Shown piece by piece: positions 53,438 to 61,024 of a stretch of 64,000 bases of DNA. Below the pieces are notes generated by a model that was not told the origin of the DNA, did no database searches, and saw only the letters and a program-made list of their open reading frames with translations. The DNA is from Polyangiaceae bacterium (GTDB lineage: Bacteria; Myxococcota_A; Polyangia; Polyangiales; Polyangiaceae). A program made the translations under genes and the position numbers. Location of the stretch: assembly GCA_016712345.1 (NCBI GenBank), contig JADJRH010000011.1, positions 3,658,001 through 3,722,000 of the forward strand. Direction: 5' to 3'. Numbering within the stretch: position 1 is the first letter of the stretch; the number at the start of each line of letters is the position of its first letter.

Positions 53438-54373
53438 ATGGAATTCAAAAACAAATCTTTGCGGCTTCAAGATTTCCAAGCACAAATGCGTTGCTTGTCC
53501 CTCCCGGGTTCCCCGAATAAGCTGCCGTTCGTGCGTTCTTCGACTTTCGCGCCGTCAAAGGTTCTGCTCCCCCGTTTTCGTCGCTCGCTGAAGGGGCTGG
53601 TGATTGCAGCCATTCCAATGCTCGCGGCGGCCTGCACGGTGCCCGATCCTTCCAACTCACCTGCGGACTCGGCGGTCGACGCCCGAGTTCGTGAGGTCAG
53701 CTTTCAGCACGATGACTGCAAAGCCGACGGCAGCTCAAAGACCGTCGACGTGAACAGCGACACACGCCCGGACATTGTTCACGTGATGAAGGACGGCAAG
53801 GAGGCGTGCCGCATGGTCGACCTCAACTTTGATGGCCTCACCGACGTGTTCATTTACTACGACGAAAAAGGCCAGGAACGCCGGCGCGAGGCCGACTTCG
53901 ATCGCGATGGACGCCCCGATCAGGTGAGCATTTTCCAAAACGGGCAGCTCATCGAAAACCAGCGTGAAACCAACTTCGACGACAAGATCGACACATGGGA
54001 CTACTACCAAGGAGGCGTGCTCTCCAAGCGCGAGCGCGACTCGGACGGTGACGCGATCATCGATCAGTGGTGGACCTTTTACGATCCCGCGCGGCCCAAA
54101 TGCGCCACCGTTGCAAGCGATCGCAACGCCGATGGAAAGCCCGACGCGGACAGCCAAGTGGACCTTTGCGGCACCGGCTACGTAACGCCGGGCACGGTTC
54201 CCGGCGCGGCCCCGGGTGCACCCTCAGCCGCGGCGTCCGGCTCGGCGGCCCCTGTCGCAACGCCGGTCCCAACATCTCCCGTTGTTGCAGGGCCCGGAGC
54301 GCCGACGCCCGGCCCGTCCACCTCCTCACAACCCGCGCCCGCCCCAACTTCCTCGGCTCCCGCCCCGCAATGA
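53438..54373 (+). CDS. Asp-rich lipoprotein with DxDxDG-type repeats
   Basis: Up to 311 residues; the start is uncertain because a lipoprotein signal (KGLVIAAIPMLAAACTVPD) begins near residue 52. The mature part repeats strand-loop units of the type DLNFDGLTD, DFDRDGRPD, DSDGDAIID and DRNADGKPD, similar to thrombospondin type 3 or dockerin-like calcium loops. The last 75 residues are Pro/Ala/Ser-rich. It overlaps the next paralogue by 4 bp and may bind calcium on the cell surface. Confidence 0.75.
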   Translation: MEFKNKSLRLQDFQAQMRCLSLPGSPNKLPFVRSSTFAPSKVLLPRFRRSLKGLVIAAIPMLAAACTVPDPSNSPADSAVDARVREVSFQHDDCKADGSSKTVDVNSDTRPDIVHVMKDGKEACRMVDLNFDGLTDVFIYYDEKGQERRREADFDRDGRPDQVSIFQNGQLIENQRETNFDDKIDTWDYYQGGVLSKRERDSDGDAIIDQWWTFYDPARPKCATVASDRNADGKPDADSQVDLCGTGYVTPGTVPGAAPGAPSAAASGSAAPVATPVPTSPVVAGPGAPTPGPSTSSQPAPAPTSSAPAPQ

Positions 54374-55190
54374 ATCGAAGGCTCACCATGCGCACGCTCG
54401 CCCTATCGACAGTTTCAATTGCTCTGCTCGCCGCCGGGTGTGGCGGAAACGCGGCGGAACAAGACGGCTTCAAACCGCAAACCCCAAAAGTTCAGGCAAA
54501 GCGCTTGCCCACCGGTCAAATCGATGATCGGAGCATGTGTGAATACAAGGGCAAGGCCGATCGTGAAGCGAGCGAAACGGCGGGCCCGGGAAGCGTTCAA
54601 CCCAACGTTCGTCGCGTGTTCGCGCTCATCGGCTCCGGCGATGACCGCCAAAAAATCCTCGTTTGCCGCGAGATCGACACCAACTTCGACGGCGTGAAAG
54701 ACGTTGTTCGCCACTACAACGACAAGGGCGAGAGCCTTCGAGAAGAGGCCGACTCCAACTTCGACGGCATGCTCGACACGTGGATCACGTTCTCCAAAGG
54801 CCACCTCGCCGAGGTTCGCATCGACACAAACCGCGACGGCAACCCCGACGAATGGAAGTTTTATTCGAGCGGCAAACTCGCGCGCGTGAAGCTCGACTCA
54901 AACTTCGACGGCAAGCCCGACGTTTGGGAGATCTACCGCGAAGGGCATCTCGAGCGCCGAGGCGTCGACATTGACGGCGATGAACGCGTGGATCGTTGGG
55001 ACCACGACACCGAGCAGCGCCGCAAGCTTGAAGCCTCGGAGCGCAAAAAGAGGAAGAAGAGGCCGCGGCCACCGCCAAGAAACAAGAAGAGGCGCGCAAA
55101 GCGAACGAAGCTGCCACCGCGGCCGAAGAAGCCAAAGACTCCGAGCCCGAAAAGAAAGACGCCGCGAAGCCGGATGCGCCCAAGAAGTAG
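54370..55190 (+). CDS. Asp-rich lipoprotein paralogue, C-terminus shifted by a one-base loss
   Basis: Starts MNRRLTMRTLALSTVSIALLAAGC with a clear lipobox. The mature part has units DTNFDGVKD, DSNFDGMLD, DTNRDGNPD, DSNFDGKPD and DIDGDERVD like the preceding gene. The A-run 55045-55049 is one base short. Adding an A changes the C-terminus from a Lys/Arg-rich frame to a more natural EEEEAAATAKKQEEARKAN-like acidic coiled tail that ends at 55190, 11 bp before the GNAT start. Likely a surface protein made with its paralogue. Confidence 0.75.
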
Positions 55191-55201
55191 CGTGCATTCC
55201 C

Positions 55202-56011
55202 ATGAACTGCACTTCGAGAGCCGCTCGGCCCGACGACTACGCCTCGTTTCTTTCGCTTGTCCCTGAACTCGGCACCAGTGATCCCATTCCCGATCGCGAG
55301 CGCTGGGAACGGCTCATGATGCCGGGGACGCGCATCTTTGAAGAGGCAGGCAGTGTTGCTGCGTACACATGGTGCACGCCGCTTGAAGACGTGGGCTATG
55401 TGCGTCACGTGGTTGTGCACCCGGGCTACCGCGGCAAAGGCATCGGACGCCTCGCAATGGCCGACGCCGCAGCCCTTTTTCGCGCCGCGGGGTGCTCACG
55501 TTGGGTTCTCAACGTGAAGCCCGACAACGAACCGGCCCTGCGCCTGTATCGAAGCGTCGGGATGACGGAGCGCTACCTGTCCACCGCGCTGCGAATGGAA
55601 TGGAGCGCAGTCGACACTCTCCCCGCTCCCCCGCCGAACGTCGTCGCAAGGCCGGCCGATGCAACCGAGGACGCTGCACTTGAAGCGGCATTTGGCCTTC
55701 CAAAAAAAACGCTCTCCAACGCGCGTTCGGCGGCGGGACGCATCATCCTGCGCTTGGAAGATCTAAACGACGCCGCAAACCACCGGGTGGGCGTCGCGAG
55801 CTTTGACCCGGGCTTTCCCGGCTCCTTTCCGTTTCGCGTTGCGCACCCGTCGTACGCGCGCGCTCTCTTCGAAGCGATGAAGCCTCACGCGCGCCCCGAG
55901 TTTTCGCACATCGGAGCGGTCGTTGAAGACGACGCCGCGCTCACGCAATCACTGCTCGATCACGGCGCCGAAACGCGCCTGCGCATTGTTCACTTTGAAG
56001 GGCATTTGTAG
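55202..56011 (+). CDS. GNAT-family N-acetyltransferase (two tandem-like halves)
   Basis: A 269-residue protein starting at ATG 55202. The first half has the acetyl-CoA binding VVHPGYRGKGIGRLAMA motif near residue 75 and VLNVKPDNEPALRLYRSVGM. The second half (about residues 140-269) resembles a degenerate GNAT domain without the pyrophosphate loop. Double GNATs often modify small molecules or tRNA-related substrates. It is in the same direction as the lipoproteins with an 11-bp gap after the repaired stop. Confidence 0.8.
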   Translation: MNCTSRAARPDDYASFLSLVPELGTSDPIPDRERWERLMMPGTRIFEEAGSVAAYTWCTPLEDVGYVRHVVVHPGYRGKGIGRLAMADAAALFRAAGCSRWVLNVKPDNEPALRLYRSVGMTERYLSTALRMEWSAVDTLPAPPPNVVARPADATEDAALEAAFGLPKKTLSNARSAAGRIILRLEDLNDAANHRVGVASFDPGFPGSFPFRVAHPSYARALFEAMKPHARPEFSHIGAVVEDDAALTQSLLDHGAETRLRIVHFEGHL

Positions 56012-56015
56012 CCCT

Positions 56016-56369
56016 TTACGGCGCGCTTGTTCCTTCGCGCCCGTACACATCTTCGAGGCGCACAACGTCATCCAACTCCGGCGTTGACACTTCCATCACG
56101 TCCACATCGGTCACGGCGATCATCCGGTGAATTGTGCCGGGCAACACGTGAAACACATCCCCCTTTTTCATTCGGCGCACTTCCACCCGATCGGCAGGCC
56201 CCACCTCCAGGTCCATTTCGCCGGACTGCACGAACAACGTTTCTTCTTTCACCTTGTGATACTGGCGTGAAAGCCGATGCCCGGCGCTGATGTGGAGCAA
56301 CTTGCCCACGTAGCGGGCGGTCTCGGCCCAAATAATCTCGCACCCCCAGGGTTTGTCTACGCGGCGCAT
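56016..56369 (-). CDS. Cupin-domain protein (mannose-6-phosphate-isomerase-like)
   Basis: A 117-residue single cupin. KPWGCEIIWAET near the start, HRLSRQYHKVKEETLFVQSGEM (metal histidines and Glu) and GDVFHVLPGTIHRMIA (last histidine) match the type II mannose-6-phosphate isomerase C-terminal domain. As a stand-alone unit it may act on a sugar phosphate or be a small isomerase. It is convergent with the GNAT gene. Confidence 0.8.
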   Translation of the reverse strand: MRRVDKPWGCEIIWAETARYVGKLLHISAGHRLSRQYHKVKEETLFVQSGEMDLEVGPADRVEVRRMKKGDVFHVLPGTIHRMIAVTDVDVMEVSTPELDDVVRLEDVYGREGTSAP

Positions 56370-56389
56370 CCGAGTATGGATAGCAAACG

Positions 56390-57535
56390 ATGCAGGAGCG
56401 CCTCCAGAAGATCATTGCCCGCGCCGGAGTTTCGTCGCGTAGAGCCGCGGAAGAACTCATCACAAGCGGCCGCGTTCGCGTGAACGGCCGCGTCGTCAAC
56501 GAGCTGGGTGCAAAAGCCGACCTCCGCGACGACAAAGTGGAAGTTGACGGGCGCCGCCTCACAGCGCCGCCTCCGGTGTACATCGTGCTCCACAAGCCTC
56601 GAAACGTCGTCTCCACAATGAGCGATCCCGAGGGCCGGCCCACGGTGGCCGAGCTTCTCTCCGGCGTCGACGCGCGTGTGTACCCCGTAGGCCGCCTCGA
56701 CTTCGCCACGAGCGGCGTGCTCCTCGCCACCAACGACGGAGCGTTTTCGCAGGGCATGCTCCACCCGCGCAAAGGCGTTCCCAAAACGTACGTCCTCAAA
56801 GTTTCGGGCCGCATGGACGGCGCCGATCTCGAAGCGTGGGAAACCGGCGTTCAGCTCGAAGACGGCAAAACCCGCCCGGCCCACGTGCACTTTTTGAGGC
56901 ACGAAGAAGACAAGACATGGTTTGAAATCACCATCACCGAAGGGCGCAATCAGCAGCTTCGTCGCATGGGCGAAGCCACCGGATTTCCGGTCATGCGCCT
57001 GGCGCGGCTCAGCTTTGCGGGCATCACCAGTGAAGGGCTTCGCCCAGGACAATGGCGCCACCTCACTGTCTCCGAACTTCAGGATCTTCGCGAAGAGTTC
57101 GGCGTCCCCAAACGCGTGCGCTCGGCCGAAGGTGCGGCAAACGCGGGGCGCGTGTTCGGCAAGATCAAAGCGCGCGGACAAGATCGGTCGCCTCGAACCG
57201 AGTCCCGTCGGGCCGACGACCGCGGAGTTCGCGAGCGCGCCCATCAACGCGACGACGCCGGCCCTCCCAAGCGTACACAACGCGAAGAGCACGCCGCGCC
57301 AAAGCGTACACATCGCCGCGACTCAGCCACCAACGAACGTACACAACGGGGAGAGCACGCCCCCGCTAAGCGTACACAACGCCGCGACGTCGAAACACCG
57401 GCAAAGCGTACACGACCCGACGAGCAGGCCCCTGCAAAGCGTACACAACGCCGCGACAACCCTTCGATCGGCCGCTCACAACGCTCAGCCGACGAGGCAC
57501 GCGAGCCGCGAAAAGCCCGCGCCCGACGACCTTAA
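56390..57535 (+). CDS. rluB: RluB-type 23S rRNA pseudouridine synthase with long basic repeat tail
   Basis: A 381-residue pseudouridine synthase. An S4 RNA-binding domain (residues 1-60, with RLQKIIARAGVSSRRAAEELI) precedes the catalytic domain, where the Asp is in VGRLDFATSGVLL near residue 105. The last 120 residues are very basic with six units of [K/E]RT[Q/H/R]R[R/G/E/P]... every 11-12 residues. RluB modifies U2605 of 23S rRNA in E. coli. The tail probably contacts RNA and is unusual in its regular repeat. Confidence 0.9.
   Translation: MQERLQKIIARAGVSSRRAAEELITSGRVRVNGRVVNELGAKADLRDDKVEVDGRRLTAPPPVYIVLHKPRNVVSTMSDPEGRPTVAELLSGVDARVYPVGRLDFATSGVLLATNDGAFSQGMLHPRKGVPKTYVLKVSGRMDGADLEAWETGVQLEDGKTRPAHVHFLRHEEDKTWFEITITEGRNQQLRRMGEATGFPVMRLARLSFAGITSEGLRPGQWRHLTVSELQDLREEFGVPKRVRSAEGAANAGRVFGKIKARGQDRSPRTESRRADDRGVRERAHQRDDAGPPKRTQREEHAAPKRTHRRDSATNERTQRGEHAPAKRTQRRDVETPAKRTRPDEQAPAKRTQRRDNPSIGRSQRSADEAREPRKARARRP
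57269..57482 (+). repeat. Six coding repeats of 33-36 bp with core GCGTACACAACGC in rluB tail
   Basis: CGTACAC starts at 57272, 57305, 57338, 57371, 57407 and 57440, a spacing of 33, 33, 33, 36 and 33 bp. Each encodes R-T followed by Q/H/R, giving KRTQRRD-like units. The same core occurs in the intergenic repeat near 19401. Confidence 0.85.
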
Positions 57536-58704
57536 ATCTGCGCGAAACGCCCGCTTCGAAACGACGCTTCCAAGAGCTGCGACACGCGCGCTTCCAACTC
57601 GCGGGCGCGCGGATCCGGAATCGATGCGAGCGCCGTTTTGATCTCTCCGAGAGCCTTGAGCTGACTGAAAAGCTGCACATCGCCGAGCGCCGCGCCGCCC
57701 GTGAGAATCTGGCGAATGCGATCGATCTCCGCGCCGAGCGCCTCGACCCCAACCCCCAGCGCGCCCACCCTTCGCCGATCGGGATGCTCCCGGAAAAACG
57801 CTTCCAACTCCGGCTGCACAATCCCTTCCAAAATCGCCGCCTGATCTTGGTTGTTCCAAATGTGCTTGAGCACAAAAAAATCACTCGCGTCGGTTTGATT
57901 GCGGCCGTCCAGATACGCGCTCGCCGCAAACAACTTCAAGAGCTTCACCACGCGCCTGTCGCTCAGCGAAATCCCCTCGGCTCGAATCTGAAACACGAGC
58001 CCCTTGTACGTTGACAAAAACGCGTCGCCGAAATTCATCCGCGCGCCGAACGATTTGCCCAAATCGGCAAGCTCACGCGCCGCCACCACCGGCTGCATGC
58101 GGTCCCCCGCCATTTGCCGAATCTCCAGCTGAATGCCGCGTTGAAGCAGCTCGCTGAAGTGGTACGCATCGAGGTTGTCCGAGTGTACACGCAGCAAAAA
58201 CCGATCAAAAATCGCGTTCAGCGTTTCGTCCCCCGGCACCTCGTTCGACGCGGCGAACACGCTGATGAGAGGCACGCGGATGATCTGCCCGCCGCTCGTC
58301 ATTTTCCGCTCATTCAACAGCGTCAGCAGCGCATTCAAAATGGCGCTGTTCGACTTAAACACCTCGTCCAAAAACACGATTTCGGCCTCGGGCAACATCC
58401 CCGCCGTGTTGCGCCGGTATTGCCCTTCGCGGAACGCTCCGATGTCCACAGGCCCAAAAATCTCGTTTGGCTCGGTGAAACGCGTCAGCAAATACTCAAA
58501 GTAACGAGCCTGCATCAGCTCGGCGAGCGACCGAATCAGCGCGCTTTTCGCGGTACCCGGCGGACCGAGAAGCACCGCATGCTCACCGGCAACAACCGCG
58601 ATGAGCAGCAGACGAATAATCTCGTCTTTGCCAAGAAACTGCCGTTCTAGGGTGTTCGCGAGCGTTCTCAGGCGCTCGTGGAGCGGGGCGGACATCGCGC
58701 TCAT
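57532..58704 (-). CDS. MoxR/RavA-type AAA+ ATPase
   Basis: A 390-residue ATPase. Walker A is LLGPPGTAKSALIR near residue 47, Walker B is AEIVFLDEVFKSNSAI, sensor-1 lies in SVFAASNEVP, and a RavA-like lid follows. These chaperone-like ATPases assist assembly of metalloenzymes or act in stress response with VWA partners. No VWA-domain gene is in the window. Start is ATG 58704 or GTG 58713. Convergent with rluB (4-bp overlap of stops). Confidence 0.9.
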   Translation of the reverse strand: MSAMSAPLHERLRTLANTLERQFLGKDEIIRLLLIAVVAGEHAVLLGPPGTAKSALIRSLAELMQARYFEYLLTRFTEPNEIFGPVDIGAFREGQYRRNTAGMLPEAEIVFLDEVFKSNSAILNALLTLLNERKMTSGGQIIRVPLISVFAASNEVPGDETLNAIFDRFLLRVHSDNLDAYHFSELLQRGIQLEIRQMAGDRMQPVVAARELADLGKSFGARMNFGDAFLSTYKGLVFQIRAEGISLSDRRVVKLLKLFAASAYLDGRNQTDASDFFVLKHIWNNQDQAAILEGIVQPELEAFFREHPDRRRVGALGVGVEALGAEIDRIRQILTGGAALGDVQLFSQLKALGEIKTALASIPDPRARELEARVSQLLEASFRSGRFAQI

Positions 58705-58766
58705 GCCTATCACAACGGCACGTTTGGGTGGCGGAGAGCGGGCGCGTCTGTTACTTCGCAGGGTCG

Positions 58767-59042
58767 ATGAAACGTCCCAAACAGCTCACCAAACGCGAGC
58801 GAAAGGCGCTCAACCCGGGCCGTCCCCAACCCGCCGCCCAAGGCCAACACATTCACTGCGTGGCCTGCGGCGTTCACCTCGACCCGTCGCAGTTCGACGT
58901 TCCGGCTTCGGCCCGGTACGTCCGCTGCAAACACGGTTCGCAGTGGGCGGCATGCATGGGATGTGTACCCCAGGCCCAAGGCCTGCTCGACGAGCATGAC
59001 CGCACCGGCCAGCCCGTTCGTTCCGCGGGCGCCTGGCACTGA
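58767..59042 (+). CDS. Small protein with two CxxC pairs (zinc-ribbon-like)
   Basis: A 91-residue protein starting at ATG 58767. It has a basic helical N-terminus (KRPKQLTKRERKAL), then HCVACGVHL and CKHGSQWAACMGC, which could hold one zinc. No family is recognised with confidence. It is divergent from the MoxR gene with a 60-bp gap. Confidence 0.6.
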   Translation: MKRPKQLTKRERKALNPGRPQPAAQGQHIHCVACGVHLDPSQFDVPASARYVRCKHGSQWAACMGCVPQAQGLLDEHDRTGQPVRSAGAWH

Positions 59043-59063
59043 AAACCACGCCGCGGGGCACAG

Positions 59064-59081
59064 CTAGCTGTCGACAGCTAG
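59064..59081. repeat. Perfect 18-bp palindrome CTAGCTGTCGACAGCTAG
   Basis: Self-complementary and followed by two further copies of GCTGTCGA within 25 bp. It lies in the 309-bp spacer 59043-59351 that otherwise shows no gene. Its CTAG ends match the elements at 3226 and 10210. Confidence 0.65.
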
Positions 59082-59346
59082 GCGTCTGGCTGTCGAAAGC
59101 TGTCGAAGCAAACAAGCTGCCCACCCCCGGCCGCGCGTTGCCGCGTCCGCCCCGCCCAAGCGTCCGTGCTCGGTGCTTCGCACCTGCGCGGGCCGCGGGC
59201 GGGGCAATCGACCTTCCGGTGATTCAAACGCTTCCGGTCGTCGGTTGACGCGTTGACGGTCGCTCCGGGTCTGGAGCCGATGGCCTCCAAGGACAAAACG
59301 CCGACGCGCCCGGATTGCTCACGGGCGCGTCTTTGACAAGAAGGCA

Positions 59347-59426
<80 letters not shown>

Positions 59427-59503
59427 AGCGGCGAGGCGGTCTTCTATTGTCCAATGCCCCGCTTGTCAGGCGAGCACCAAAAAGATTTCCTTCGCGACCC
59501 ACT

Positions 59504-60094
59504 GTGCAGCGCTCAAACCAACCGAAATTCGGCGGCAAACCCAAGCGAACCATTTTGACAGGCGGCCGCCCAACAGCCGACGAAGAAGCGCTCCTCGCCG
59601 AGCTGCACAATGTGTACACAGATGCCGACGCGCTTCTTTCCGACACAACGTGTCCCGCGTCGACCGAATGTTGTCGCTTTGGAATCACGGGCCGCGAACC
59701 GTACGTCACGTCGATTGAGATCGCGGCTGTGGAAAAGGCGTTGCGAAAGGTGGGGGGGGCGCGTTCGTTTCGGAGGGCCGAGCCGTTGGCTCGGCCCTCC
59801 GAAACGAACGCGCCCCCCAAACGCCGCCTCGCACTCTTCGACGAGCGCACATGCCCACTCTTAAACGAAAGCGGCAAATGCGCTGTGTACACATCAAGAC
59901 CGCTCGGCTGCCGCACCTACTTCTGCGAGCGCGCGTCGTCTCCGACGCGCGCTCGCAGCACCCGAGGCCGCGCCCTTCCGCAGCGTGAACTCAACGACCT
60001 CGTTCAGCGCGTAAAATCGATCGCTGCTCGCCACCAAGTGAGCGGTGACTTAGGACGCGCACTCACCAAAGCGATCGAATCATTGCTGAAATGA
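59504..60094 (+). CDS. YkgJ-like cysteine-cluster protein carrying two embedded palindromes
   Basis: A 196-residue protein from GTG 59504. The YkgJ pattern is clear: CPASTECCRFG near residue 49, CPLLNESGKCAVYTSRPLGCRTYFC near residues 125-150. Between the two cysteine groups lies a segment encoded by a 65-bp perfect hairpin, and another follows the last cysteine, encoded by a 36-bp hairpin. Family members are thought to bind zinc or an iron-sulfur centre. The palindromes add Arg/Ser/Pro-rich stretches without breaking the frame. The same family occurs at 6384-6938. Confidence 0.7.
   Translation: MQRSNQPKFGGKPKRTILTGGRPTADEEALLAELHNVYTDADALLSDTTCPASTECCRFGITGREPYVTSIEIAAVEKALRKVGGARSFRRAEPLARPSETNAPPKRRLALFDERTCPLLNESGKCAVYTSRPLGCRTYFCERASSPTRARSTRGRALPQRELNDLVQRVKSIAARHQVSGDLGRALTKAIESLLK
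59754..59818. repeat. Perfect 31-bp inverted repeat inside a coding sequence
   Basis: Arms 59754-59784 and 59788-59818 are exact complements around a 3-bp loop; both ends are G6/C6 runs. The element is read in frame. It is far beyond what chance allows in 64 kb. Confidence 0.95.
59923..59958. repeat. Perfect 16-bp inverted repeat inside the same gene
   Basis: CTGCGAGCGCGCGTCG (59923-59938) and its exact complement (59943-59958) flank TCTC. It lies 105 bp after the larger hairpin, just after the last family cysteine. Confidence 0.9.
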
Positions 60095-60137
60095 AGGATT
60101 TGGTGAGCGGTCTCAAAACGCGGTATTCTTCTACTGT

Positions 60138-60434
60138 ATGAGCGCCATTGCCCGACCTCCTGCCCAACGTACCGCTCAGGACGACGAGCCCACCCCCGAT
60201 CCCGCATCCGCGGTCGCAAAGGCGCCTCACTCCCCTGAATCGACACGCAGGCTCGCTCAGGAGGCGTTCGTCGCGCACTTTTCCAACCCGTCGCATCAAA
60301 CAGGCGACATCCACAACGCGTGGGAAAAGGCGCTGGTCCTTTACGGCAATGAAGACTCCGACGCGTGGATGCTGGCGCTTGAAAATGGCACCCATCCGCT
60401 CTGCCAAGTGGGGATGATCACGCGCCCCGGCTGA
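60138..60434 (+). CDS. Small hypothetical protein upstream of Doc-like gene
   Basis: A 98-residue protein. The first 40 residues are Pro/Ala-rich and unstructured-looking. The rest (RRLAQEAFVAHFSNPSHQTGDIHNAWEKALVLYGNEDSD) is helical. No family is recognised. Its stop is 19 bp before the Doc-like start, so the two are probably an operon. If the next gene is a toxin remnant, this could be its partner, but no antitoxin motif is seen. Confidence 0.55.
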   Translation: MSAIARPPAQRTAQDDEPTPDPASAVAKAPHSPESTRRLAQEAFVAHFSNPSHQTGDIHNAWEKALVLYGNEDSDAWMLALENGTHPLCQVGMITRPG

Positions 60435-60453
60435 TGGTTCTCGATCTTGACGG

Positions 60454-60843
60454 ATGGTTCCCGACCTTCATTCGTTCCTGTCCGGCTACGCGCTGTTTGC
60501 TCACCAACACGGCTTCTCGGCCTCATGTGATCGCGAGCGCCTCGCGAACGCTCTCGATGAAGCGCGTGCCCTGTCGGCGACGGAACGCAACGACGAACCG
60601 GCCGCTTTGTTTTTCGCGCTCGCTCGCCGCCCACGGCTCTTAGGCGCGGCGCATGGTCGCATGACACTTCACGTCGCGATCGCGCAGGCTCACGCCCTCG
60701 GTTTCGATCTCAATGTCGACGCAGCGGTGCTTGAACTCATGCGCGCCCGCGTGGTTCGAAATGCAATCGATTTTGCAGAACTCCGCACGTGGTTTGCAGA
60801 ACACCTCGCGCCGATATCGCACAGGCTTTGGCCACCGCGATAA
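60454..60843 (+). CDS. Divergent Fic/Doc-like protein lacking the HPFxxGNKR motif
   Basis: A 129-residue all-helical protein. The arrangement PAALFFALARRPRL, MTLHVAIAQAHALGFDLNV, AAVLELMRARVVRNAIDFAELRTWF resembles the central and C-terminal helices of death-on-curing (Doc/Fic) proteins. Where active members have HPFxDGNKR, this sequence reads RPRLLGAAHGRM, so AMP-transfer or kinase activity is unlikely. It may be a degenerate toxin or a repurposed scaffold. Confidence in the fold is moderate. Confidence 0.45.
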   Translation: MVPDLHSFLSGYALFAHQHGFSASCDRERLANALDEARALSATERNDEPAALFFALARRPRLLGAAHGRMTLHVAIAQAHALGFDLNVDAAVLELMRARVVRNAIDFAELRTWFAEHLAPISHRLWPPR

Positions 60844-61024
60844 CCAAAACGGTGATCCACAACGCCAAGTCGCGCCAATTGTGTACGCAACGATCCCCCG
60901 CGCCGCGGTGCCGACGATGAGAAACCAGCTTCAATGCGCGCCATAATGAAACGCATGTGTACACTTTATTTTGCCGCCGACAAAATCCTGCACGGCCTTG
61001 AACGGAGCCGTTGAAAAGGTACAG

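Noticed and set aside
57269..57482. Regular 33-bp spacing suggesting a CRISPR array
   Set aside because: The repeats are short, imperfect, in frame within rluB, and have no spacers or cas genes.
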